Origin: an uncultured Asticcacaulis sp.
Lineage (GTDB): Bacteria > Pseudomonadota > Alphaproteobacteria > Caulobacterales > Caulobacteraceae
Length of the DNA stretch: 14,590 bases
NCBI GenBank assembly: GCA_946480525.1
Contig: CAMLLA010000055.1
Span: 1 to 14,590, forward strand
Direction of reading: 5' to 3'
In this document: positions 8,818 to 14,590 of the stretch, piece by piece
Numbering within the stretch: position 1 is the stretch's first letter
Layout of the letters: the number at the start of each line of letters is the position of its first letter
Notes under the pieces: model-generated
The model's database searches: none
What the model was told of the DNA's origin: nothing
Seen by the model: the letters and a program-made list of their open reading frames with translations, nothing else
Position numbers and translations under genes: made by a program

Positions 8818-8883
8818 CCCCGAACCGCGCCCGCCGTGTAAGAACAGGGTGCGCACACGAGTCTAAATCCACCCGGCTGTGTA

Positions 8884-8919
8884 ATTATGCTTGCGTGATT
8901 GATAATGACAAGTCAATCA
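8884..8919 (-). promoter_or_regulatory. Candidate promoter of the receptor gene with overlapping inverted repeat
   Basis: On the minus strand, TTGTCA (8911-8906) and CATAAT (8889-8884) are separated by 16 bases and resemble -35 and -10 hexamers, placing the transcript start roughly 135 bases before the start codon. A perfect inverted repeat, TGATTGA (8896-8902), ten bases, TCAATCA (8913-8919), covers the -35 and the adjoining spacer, where a repressor or activator could act. TTGACT at 8916-8911 is an alternative -35 but with poor spacing. Confidence 0.35.
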
Positions 8920-9060
8920 GAACGGTGACTTTTTGCGCATGCACACTACGGATTTTGATCATTTCGCGGCAGGTACGTAGTAAAAAAATCACACAAATGA
9001 CATCGGTTTGCCTAATTTGATACGGTTGGAAAGGCTTACCGCAACTATACGCAACCATTT

Positions 9061-9120
9061 CAAATATTGAGAAAAATGACTAAATTATTGAAAAATAAAA
9101 ACTTTATAAAATTCCAACAA
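9061..9120. other. AT-rich island upstream of the receptor gene
   Basis: Only 10 of these 60 bases are G or C, in a window that is otherwise clearly GC-rich, and A-tracts are frequent (AAAAATAAAAAC around 9091-9102). It sits about 150 bp upstream of the candidate receptor promoter. It may be curved or easily melted DNA acting as a binding platform for a nucleoid protein, or may hold an alternative upstream promoter. No ORF is convincing here. Confidence 0.5.
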
Positions 9121-9144
9121 ATACAAAGCGTTCCTTGTGACTTA

Positions 9145-9185
9145 GCCGCCGATGACCAATTGTTGGACAAACGGCGGCCAATTGT
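9145..9185. repeat. Nested inverted repeat with a 22-bp spaced direct repeat
   Basis: GCCGCCG (9145-9151) pairs with CGGCGGC (9172-9178). Inside that, CCAA (9156-9159) pairs with TTGG (9163-9166) around TTG. The octamer CCAATTGT occurs at 9156-9163 and again at 9178-9185, 22 bp apart, about two helical turns. It lies 46-86 bp downstream of the stop codon of the PL22-type gene. It could be a terminator without a T-run for that gene, or a regulatory site for the receptor gene. Confidence 0.35.
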
Positions 9186-9230
9186 GTCGAAGTTTCAAAA
9201 TTGACGATGATCGGTTTTGATTAATATCAA

Positions 9231-10544
9231 TCACGCCGCTTTTACAACTGCCACGGCGTAGGTATGGATCGGGCCGTGCATGTTAGAGCGGAAGACCAGC
9301 CATTTGCCGTCCGGTGTGAACTGAAGATTGGGTTCGGTTCGATAATCGTGCGTCTTCATATTGACCAGCTTCTCGGCCCTGAGCACGCCTGGCCTGACAA
9401 GCTCCGCCGCATTGGGCGCCGATACGCCCAGATCCTCTATGATTTCCGGCCGGAACAGATAGATCCACTTGCCGTTCTTGGCCTTGGCGACCATCTCCTC
9501 GTCGCCGCCGTCGCCCGCATAGAGCGTGCCGTCGCGGCTGATCTGAAAGTGCACAGACCATTCGTCGCGGTCCATGTGGTACCAGATGCGCTTGTGTGTC
9601 TTCAGGTCATAGGTCGCCAGCCAGAAGTCCTCGCCACGCGGGGTCTGCAGATCATAGATGACCTGCTGGCCGTCGAAGCTGAAGAATTCATGCCCGGCGA
9701 TTTCCATATTCATCGAACGCTTGTGGATGTTCTGCTTTTGCGTGCCATCGGTGCGGATCGTCCAGATGCGGTCGACGCTGTGCCATGGTCCTTCGTGGCA
9801 ATACATCAGTTGATGCGGATCGGCTGGTGAGAACTGGACGTGGTTCAGCCAGTCGGTCGACGCCGTCACGACCCGGCGCTCGCCCGTCTTGATATCAAGC
9901 GTGAAAACCTCCATCGGGATGTTCTGCGCCAGGCGATCGGCCATGCGGACCTCCTTGGCGGCGGCAAAGCTTAACGGCTTGCCGTCCGGACCAACGGCGT
10001 TATAGCCGCCGTCGGTACCGGCGATCTTGGGGCCGGGCTGAAGGTCGTAATTGCGCTCGGCCCAAGTGCCCGCCAGCAGGGTATCGTCGGCATTGACGGT
10101 CGATATCCCGCCCTTGATATTCGTGGCGATGGTCGTGATCTTGCCGGTGTTCATGTTGACCGCGGCGATTTCCGCCCCGCCAGGCTTGCCGTCCGCGCCC
10201 ATTGCGAACTTGCGCGCATAAAGGATCGGCTTGGTTCGCGACACCATCAGCGTCCGCCACGCCTTGCCAGGCACCAGGATCGAACTTTTCCAGGTGGCGA
10301 GGTCGGTCTTCATGATGCCGGATGGCGAGTCATAGACCATCCACTTGCCGTCGGCGGTAAAAGCATTGTCGTGGAAATAGAGTGACTTGGAATCGTCCTC
10401 TTCCGAAATGCGGATGATACGATGCCCCGTGTCTTTATCCACCCAATCCTTGGGTAACGGCTTTGCCGGATCGGCGGCGACAGCCGGCATGGCTGCGACG
10501 GCGGTGATAGCGGCGGCGCTCAGCAGAAACTCGCGTTTGTTCAT
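9231..10544 (-). CDS. Oligogalacturonate lyase family protein (PL22-type), exported
   Basis: A 437-aa protein recognised as PL22/oligogalacturonate lyase family by the beta-propeller block HVQFSPADPHQLMYCHEGPW (235-254), then SVDRIWTIRTDG (256-267) and GHEFFSFDGQQVIYD (284-298), plus repeating blades with NAFTADGKWMVYDS and LQFTPDGKWLVFRS. Classical PL22 enzymes are cytoplasmic, about 390 aa, and convert short (unsaturated) galacturonides to 5-keto-4-deoxyuronate. This one instead has an N-terminal export signal (MNKREFLLSAAAITAVAAMP) ending at AVAA. The signal is Tat-like but with Lys-Arg rather than Arg-Arg. The C-terminal QxxHxH metal motif known from the Yersinia enzyme is not visible: the matching stretch reads YRTEPNLQFTPDG (401-413). 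Family membership is therefore firm but lyase activity is not. The start has AAGGA about 8 bases upstream, and the gene follows the esterase gene by 14 bp, so they are co-transcribed. Confidence 0.88.
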   Translation of the reverse strand: MNKREFLLSAAAITAVAAMPAVAADPAKPLPKDWVDKDTGHRIIRISEEDDSKSLYFHDNAFTADGKWMVYDSPSGIMKTDLATWKSSILVPGKAWRTLMVSRTKPILYARKFAMGADGKPGGAEIAAVNMNTGKITTIATNIKGGISTVNADDTLLAGTWAERNYDLQPGPKIAGTDGGYNAVGPDGKPLSFAAAKEVRMADRLAQNIPMEVFTLDIKTGERRVVTASTDWLNHVQFSPADPHQLMYCHEGPWHSVDRIWTIRTDGTQKQNIHKRSMNMEIAGHEFFSFDGQQVIYDLQTPRGEDFWLATYDLKTHKRIWYHMDRDEWSVHFQISRDGTLYAGDGGDEEMVAKAKNGKWIYLFRPEIIEDLGVSAPNAAELVRPGVLRAEKLVNMKTHDYRTEPNLQFTPDGKWLVFRSNMHGPIHTYAVAVVKAA

Positions 10545-10558
10545 CGAGGTTTTCCTTC

Positions 10559-12496
10559 TTATTTGACAGGAAGTTCGAACGGGCTCGCCGGCAACCCGTC
10601 GCGGTTATAGAGATTGACGATGGGCGTTCCCGCCCAGGCATAACGGACGCGCACAGTATCTGTGGGCGCCTCCAGCACGACGGTATCGCCGTCGATCTTC
10701 GCAGGGACAAAGGCGCACGCCGCAGCGCACGCCTCGAAGCCGAGCACCGCCGTGCCCGAATAGCTGACCAGTCCCTTGCCTATATTCTCGAAGCGGATGC
10801 GGACCGTGGCGCCTTCACGGCTGGCAGACAAAGGGAGGGGCGAGGCCGGACCCGACTGGCCGTAGATGATGCGGTTGGCCTCCAAAGCCATCCGGTGCGC
10901 CACCTCCTGCTTTTCCGGCGAGTGAATATCGCGCGGATTGCCGAGGTCAATGGTCACAGCCAGGCCGGTCTGCGGCAAGGTCTTCGCTGTCAGGCGCTGG
11001 ACTTCGCGGATTTCGGCAAAGCCCGACTGTCCGGGTTCGGCCGTCATCGGGCCATAGCCGGTCAGTTGCGTGATCAGGAACGGCAGGGGCTGTCCGGTAC
11101 GCGCGCGCCAGCCCTTGATCATTTCCGGCAGCAGCCTGGCATAGAGCGGCGCCTGTGCGATATTCTGTTCGCCCTGGAACCACAGGACGCCCTTGTATCC
11201 ATAATTCTCAATGGGGCCGATCATGGCATTATAGAGGTTGGCATTGCCGCGCGTCGGCACCCACGGCACAAACGGCGGATGGGCGGCCCCGGTGCGGAAA
11301 TCGACCGCGACCTTATATTTCCATGTCCCGGCCAACGGGATCTTGTCGTTGCCCACAGCCAGAAAGACCTCTTCCGGCGTAGAGCGAAGGCCGCCACCGC
11401 CGCTCTCGTCGATGGCGCGCACGGCGATGACATTGTCGCCGGCCTTGAGCACACCAGCGGGGATCACATAGGCGCGTTTGATGGCCGGACCAACGGTCTC
11501 ACCAATCTTGACGCCGTTGATGAAGGTGATGTCGCGCTCATCGACCGTGGCGAGGTTGAGCGTTGCGGATGCGGCCGCCTGCTCCGCCGTCAGCGTGACG
11601 TGCTTGCGGAACCAGACCGCGCCATCGAGTTCGTTAAGGTCGTCGCGGCCCTGGTCTTCCCAGATGCGCGGCAGCCAGACCGTGCCCCAGCCGCTGTCGT
11701 CGGTGGCCGGATCATACCACTTGTCCTTCGTGCCCGGGTCATTGGCCTGCGCCCACGTTGCGGTACCGGCAAAGATGGTCGCTTCGGCAGCCTTCGGGTC
11801 TTTGGCGTACGAGTCGAGCAATTTCAGATTGTCGTCGAAACCGCCGACCTTTTTCAACGCCTCTGCTGGCAGCCAGTCCTGAATCATCGACCCGCCCCAG
11901 CTTGAATGGACAAGGCCGACAGGGACGCTCTGCGTCTTCTGGATTTCCCGCCCGAAGAAGTAACAAACGGCGGAAAAGTCGGCGGCAGTCTGGCGGCTGG
12001 CAACCACCCATTTGACCGGCGTCAGCGGCACACCCAGCAAACGCGGCGATCCGCGCCGATCGACGTGCAAATAGCGAATATTTGGGGTGTCGGCCTTGCT
12101 TATCTCGTCGGCGGTATTGCGCGACTGCGACACGGTAAACTGCATGTTCGACTGGCCGGAACACAGGAAGACATCGCCGATGAGCAGGTCATGAATGTCC
12201 GCCGCCTGCCCGTCGCTGGCCTTGACCGAAAGGTCATAGGGACCGCCCGCTGTCATCGCCGGGAGGGTCGCCGACCAGACGCCGTCCTTGCCGGCTTTTG
12301 CGGTCTGGCTTTTACCGCTCAGGGTAACCGTGACGCTGACGCCCGGCTTGACCCAGCCATGGATTTTCACCGGCTGGTCGCGTTGCAGAACGGCGTGGTC
12401 CTGGAACAAGGGGTGAAGGAGGGGCCGCTCTTGCGCCCGTGCATTCGTGACGGCCAGCGCCAGACATGCGCCGATAAGAGACACTGCGACCTTCAT
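10559..12496 (-). CDS. Secreted SGNH esterase of the sialate O-acetylesterase family with inserted jelly-roll domain
   Basis: A 645-aa secreted esterase. A Sec signal peptide (about 1-21, ending NARA) precedes an Ig-like N-terminal domain (LFQDHAVLQRDQPVKIHGWV, 30-49, to about 100). The SGNH catalytic core starts at LIGDVFLCSGQSNMQF (105-120) with nucleophile Ser116, continues through GLVHSSWGGSMIQDWLP (194-210) and GVLWFQGEQN (436-445), and ends with DLGNPRDIHSPEKQEVAHRM (517-536), giving the catalytic Asp523/His525. Between about 255 and 400 is an inserted beta-galactosidase-type jelly roll (AVWFRKHVTL, ITFINGVKIG). Bacterial members of this family in pectin loci probably deacetylate acetylated galacturonosyl or side-chain sugars; sialic acid is unlikely here. 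The AGGA ribosome site is about 5 bases before the ATG. It lies between the DUF1961 gene (82 bp gap) and the PL22-type gene (14 bp gap). Confidence 0.92.
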   Translation of the reverse strand: MKVAVSLIGACLALAVTNARAQERPLLHPLFQDHAVLQRDQPVKIHGWVKPGVSVTVTLSGKSQTAKAGKDGVWSATLPAMTAGGPYDLSVKASDGQAADIHDLLIGDVFLCSGQSNMQFTVSQSRNTADEISKADTPNIRYLHVDRRGSPRLLGVPLTPVKWVVASRQTAADFSAVCYFFGREIQKTQSVPVGLVHSSWGGSMIQDWLPAEALKKVGGFDDNLKLLDSYAKDPKAAEATIFAGTATWAQANDPGTKDKWYDPATDDSGWGTVWLPRIWEDQGRDDLNELDGAVWFRKHVTLTAEQAAASATLNLATVDERDITFINGVKIGETVGPAIKRAYVIPAGVLKAGDNVIAVRAIDESGGGGLRSTPEEVFLAVGNDKIPLAGTWKYKVAVDFRTGAAHPPFVPWVPTRGNANLYNAMIGPIENYGYKGVLWFQGEQNIAQAPLYARLLPEMIKGWRARTGQPLPFLITQLTGYGPMTAEPGQSGFAEIREVQRLTAKTLPQTGLAVTIDLGNPRDIHSPEKQEVAHRMALEANRIIYGQSGPASPLPLSASREGATVRIRFENIGKGLVSYSGTAVLGFEACAAACAFVPAKIDGDTVVLEAPTDTVRVRYAWAGTPIVNLYNRDGLPASPFELPVK

Positions 12497-12578
12497 GATG
12501 TCCTCGCTGCTGCACGATCTCAGCCGTGCTGAACGCGACCTTACGCCAGGTCACAGCAAAATCAATCAAATTAGCGCA

Positions 12579-13331
12579 TTATTGATCAGAGAGCTTACGG
12601 ACTTCGAGATCGGAATAGGCGGCGATCAATGGCGCCATCTGACGGAACCCGATACTCCCCTGCCCTGGAACGGTTTCGCCGGCCCTGGCGTCCCACGAAA
12701 CCACCGGCAGGTCGTTGATCAGGAAGCGCACGCCGCGCGGCGATTTGCGCACCCGAATGCGATAGGGCGGCGTGGCGTCCTTGACGTCCGGCAGCGGATC
12801 AGGCCCCTGCGCCAGCAGTTCGAAGCCCGGCGCGCGGCGTAGATTGCTGAGGTGAAAGGCGCGTTCTTCCGGCCAGCGCCTGCGGAAATAGGCGATCTGA
12901 AGCGCCGAGATATCCGACTGGGTATATTGGTCATAGATGCCGGCGCGCGGTTTCAGCCGCTTGTCGAGCACATGGGCATCGCCACCGCCAGGCAGAAGAC
13001 CGCGCGCGGCGAAGAACAGGATGCACAGGCCGGGTTCCTCGATCGGCCAGAAGTTCCAGCTGATCTCGACATTATCCGGGAAGACTTCCGGGCACCAGAA
13101 GACGAAGTTCGACGCCTGGCCCTTCTCGGCCGACAGCTTGTTGCGCAACCGCATGCGGCCAAGCTCGAAGTCGATCAGCGCCTCGCCTTCGAGGTGGAAG
13201 TCCTTGATTTCGGCGGGCGTGGCCAGTGGATTGCGGTAGATGACGTCGCCGGTCGCGCGGGCGGGAAGCGCGGCCATGGCGGCGGTGCCGAGCGTGGCAG
13301 CTAAAAAATCTCGTCTATCAAATTGGGTCAT
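12579..13331 (-). CDS. DUF1961 family protein (YesU-like), Tat-exported
   Basis: A 250-aa protein with a twin-arginine signal (FDRRDFLAATLGTAAMAALP, cleavage about 26). The mature part matches the DUF1961/YesU family almost throughout: NFVFWCPEVFPDNVEISWNF (75-94), EPGLCILFFAARG (99-111), DISALQIAYFRRRWPEERAF (140-159), LLAQGPDPLPDV (172-183), VRFLINDLPVVSW (201-213) and GSIGFRQMAPLIAAYSDLEV (225-244). B. subtilis YesU is encoded in the rhamnogalacturonan cluster and has a concanavalin/galectin-like fold; no activity is established. Carbohydrate binding or lyase-like action on pectic fragments is plausible but unproven. The ribosome site is weak: GGGAAG about 12 bases upstream is the best visible. 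It follows the rhamnose isomerase gene after a 169-bp spacer filled by a palindromic repeat, and precedes the esterase gene by 82 bp. Confidence 0.9.
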   Translation of the reverse strand: MTQFDRRDFLAATLGTAAMAALPARATGDVIYRNPLATPAEIKDFHLEGEALIDFELGRMRLRNKLSAEKGQASNFVFWCPEVFPDNVEISWNFWPIEEPGLCILFFAARGLLPGGGDAHVLDKRLKPRAGIYDQYTQSDISALQIAYFRRRWPEERAFHLSNLRRAPGFELLAQGPDPLPDVKDATPPYRIRVRKSPRGVRFLINDLPVVSWDARAGETVPGQGSIGFRQMAPLIAAYSDLEVRKLSDQ

Positions 13332-13348
13332 AGGAACCGTATTGCTTC

Positions 13349-13479
13349 CCTTCTCCCCACCTGAGGGGAGAAGGTGGTCGAGCGTGCTCGACCGGATGAG
13401 GGGTTAACGCACTTTCCGCGCGCGCGTCTTCCTCCAACTTACCCTCACCCTAGCCCTCTCCCCTCAAGTGGGGAGAGGG
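13349..13479. repeat. Compound palindromic intergenic repeat (REP/BIME-like)
   Basis: Three perfect hairpins lie in 131 bp: CCTTCTCCCC - ACCTGA - GGGGAGAAGG (13349-13374), GGTCGAGC - GT - GCTCGACC (13376-13393) and CCCTCTCCCC - TCAAGT - GGGGAGAGGG (13454-13479). The outer two are diverged inverted copies of each other, and GATGAGGGG near 13395 mirrors CCCTCACCC near 13443, giving a paired head-to-head layout. Similar CTCCCC/GGGGAG palindromes with GATGAGGGG tails are widespread dispersed repeats in alphaproteobacterial intergenic regions. It separates the rhamnose isomerase gene from the DUF1961 gene and lacks a T-run, so it is not a classical terminator, though it could stabilise the upstream mRNA. 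Confidence 0.85.
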
Positions 13480-13500
13480 GACTCAGAGGAGAAGGAAAAA

Positions 13501-14590
13501 CTAAACAATCCCGCCGCCGAGGCTCGGATTGAATACCCGCGTCTCGGCCTTGAGCGCCCGGTACGACGACGCGCGGTAACAGGCAATCGGATCGATGGCC
13601 CCGCCCTTGCGCATCCGCGCCGCAGCCAGGGCCGGACGAACATCGGTCTCAAACGCCAGCCGCAACGAATTGTGCGCCATGATGACGTCGTTGTCGGCCT
13701 GATAGCCTTTCAACGCCTCGCGATCGACGATCAGCGCCTTGACATAGGCGCCCGCAATGGCGCGTGCCGAGTTCAGCAGGCTTTCGATCGGGTCGGTGAC
13801 GTTGTGCGACTGGTCCATCATGTAGGACGGATTGTAGCCACTGCGGGCGCGGCGTTCCGCCGACACCAGCTCATTGAACACCAGGAACAGCTGGAACGGA
13901 TTGATCGAACCGGTGTCGAGATCATCGTCGCCGTATTTCGAGTCGTTGAAATGAAAGCCGCCCAGCTTGCCGAACTGGGCCAGCCGCGCCACGATCATTT
14001 CGATGTTCACATTGGGACCGTGGTGGCCGAGATCCACCAGGCACTGCGCCTTGTCGCCCAATGCCTGGGCGCACAATATGCTGGTGCCCCAGTCCTGGAT
14101 GACGGTCGAATAGAGCGCCGGCTCGTACATCTTGTGCTCGATCAAGAGGCGCCAGTCATGGGGCAGCTCAGCATAAACGCTGCGCAGGGACTCCAGATAT
14201 CGCTCCAGCGTGTCGGTGAATTCGCACTGGCCGGGGAAATTCGAACCGTCGCCGATCCACACGGTCAGGGCCTTGGACCCCAACTGACGGCCGATCTCGA
14301 TGCATTGCAGGTTGTGGTCGATGGCCTGCTGGCGCGTCTGAGGATTGGCATGGCTGAGCGAACCGAACTTGTAGGAACGCTTCTGGCCGGCCTGGTCCTG
14401 GAAGGTGTTGGAATTGATGGCGTCGAAACCCATGCCGTGCGCTTCGCCGAACTGGCGCAGCGCCATATAATCTTCTGTCAGGTCCCACGGAAAATGCAGC
14501 GACACGCGCGGCGTCAAACCGGTCAGTTGCTGGACGACCGAGCAATCCTCGATCTTTTCATAGACGTCATTGGGCTCACCGGCCAGTGGG
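13501..14590 (-). CDS. rhaI: L-rhamnose isomerase (RhaI type), 5' end outside window
   Basis: The visible part is 362 codons ending in TAG. The enzyme interconverts L-rhamnose and L-rhamnulose in the cytoplasm, the first step of rhamnose catabolism. It is a xylose-isomerase-like TIM barrel of the Pseudomonas stutzeri/rhizobial class, not the E. coli RhaA class. Diagnostic stretches are GFDAINSNTFQDQAGQKRSY, GSKALTVWIGDGSNFPGQ, the metal-binding EHKMYEPA, CLVDLGHHGPN, GGFHFNDSKYGDDDLD and MMDQSHNVTDPIESL, so the glutamate, aspartates and histidine for the two metal ions are present. The frame stays open to the window edge: before the TTG at 14517 it still reads homologous sequence (DVYEKIEDCSVVQQLTG), so that TTG is internal. 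About 65-70 N-terminal residues of a ~430-aa enzyme are missing. It has no export signal in view, unlike its neighbours, and shows this locus yields free rhamnose for the cell. Confidence 0.96.
   Translation of the reverse strand, partial: PLAGEPNDVYEKIEDCSVVQQLTGLTPRVSLHFPWDLTEDYMALRQFGEAHGMGFDAINSNTFQDQAGQKRSYKFGSLSHANPQTRQQAIDHNLQCIEIGRQLGSKALTVWIGDGSNFPGQCEFTDTLERYLESLRSVYAELPHDWRLLIEHKMYEPALYSTVIQDWGTSILCAQALGDKAQCLVDLGHHGPNVNIEMIVARLAQFGKLGGFHFNDSKYGDDDLDTGSINPFQLFLVFNELVSAERRARSGYNPSYMMDQSHNVTDPIESLLNSARAIAGAYVKALIVDREALKGYQADNDVIMAHNSLRLAFETDVRPALAAARMRKGGAIDPIACYRASSYRALKAETRVFNPSLGGGIV

Noticed and set aside
10559..12496. Sialic acid catabolism
   Set aside because: The esterase family name suggests it, but there are no sialidase, nan or sialic acid transport genes in the window, and every neighbour is pectin-related.
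13501..14517. Complete 338-aa rhamnose isomerase starting at the TTG at 14517
   Set aside because: The frame remains open upstream and encodes sequence matching the family (EKIEDCSVVQQLTG), so the gene is cut by the window edge rather than short.

Overview
The window is a pectin-utilisation locus, most likely from an alphaproteobacterium of the Caulobacterales (an Asticcacaulis- or Phenylobacterium-like organism). The placement rests on three things: a large TonB-dependent receptor of the Xanthomonas/Caulobacter type, GC-rich coding sequence with many Tat/Sec-exported hydrolases, and palindromic intergenic repeats typical of such genomes. All eight supported protein genes lie on the minus strand, so transcription runs from high to low coordinates. 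Both outermost genes are cut by the window edges.

In transcription order: (i) 14590-9231 holds an L-rhamnose isomerase (5' end outside the window), a Tat-exported DUF1961/YesU-like protein, a secreted sialate-O-acetylesterase-type SGNH esterase and a secreted PL22-type oligogalacturonate lyase family protein. They are probably one operon, but a ~130-bp compound palindromic repeat separates the first two. (ii) After a ~490-bp AT-rich intergenic region with a candidate promoter, inverted repeats and a structured leader comes a very large TonB-dependent receptor (8739-4966), closed by a strong rho-independent terminator. (iii) A 476-bp gap contains that terminator and a 217-bp MITE-like element with perfect 27-bp terminal inverted repeats. 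It is followed by a Tat-exported PcRGLX/YetA-like (PL26-type) exo-rhamnogalacturonan lyase candidate and two tandem GH51 alpha-L-arabinofuranosidases, the second truncated by the window edge.

Read together, the genes point to rhamnogalacturonan-I and its decorations. The GH51 enzymes would remove arabinofuranose side chains and the SGNH esterase acetyl groups. The PL26-type lyase would cut the GalA-Rha backbone, and the PL22-type protein would act on short galacturonides. The TonB-dependent receptor would import oligomers across the outer membrane, and the isomerase would start cytoplasmic catabolism of released L-rhamnose. The DUF1961 protein has no known activity but is a recurrent companion of rhamnogalacturonan genes (B. 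subtilis yesU). No regulator, inner-membrane transporter, GH105, GH28 or GH78 gene lies in the window. The family calls come from recognising motifs by eye; the substrate assignments are inference.
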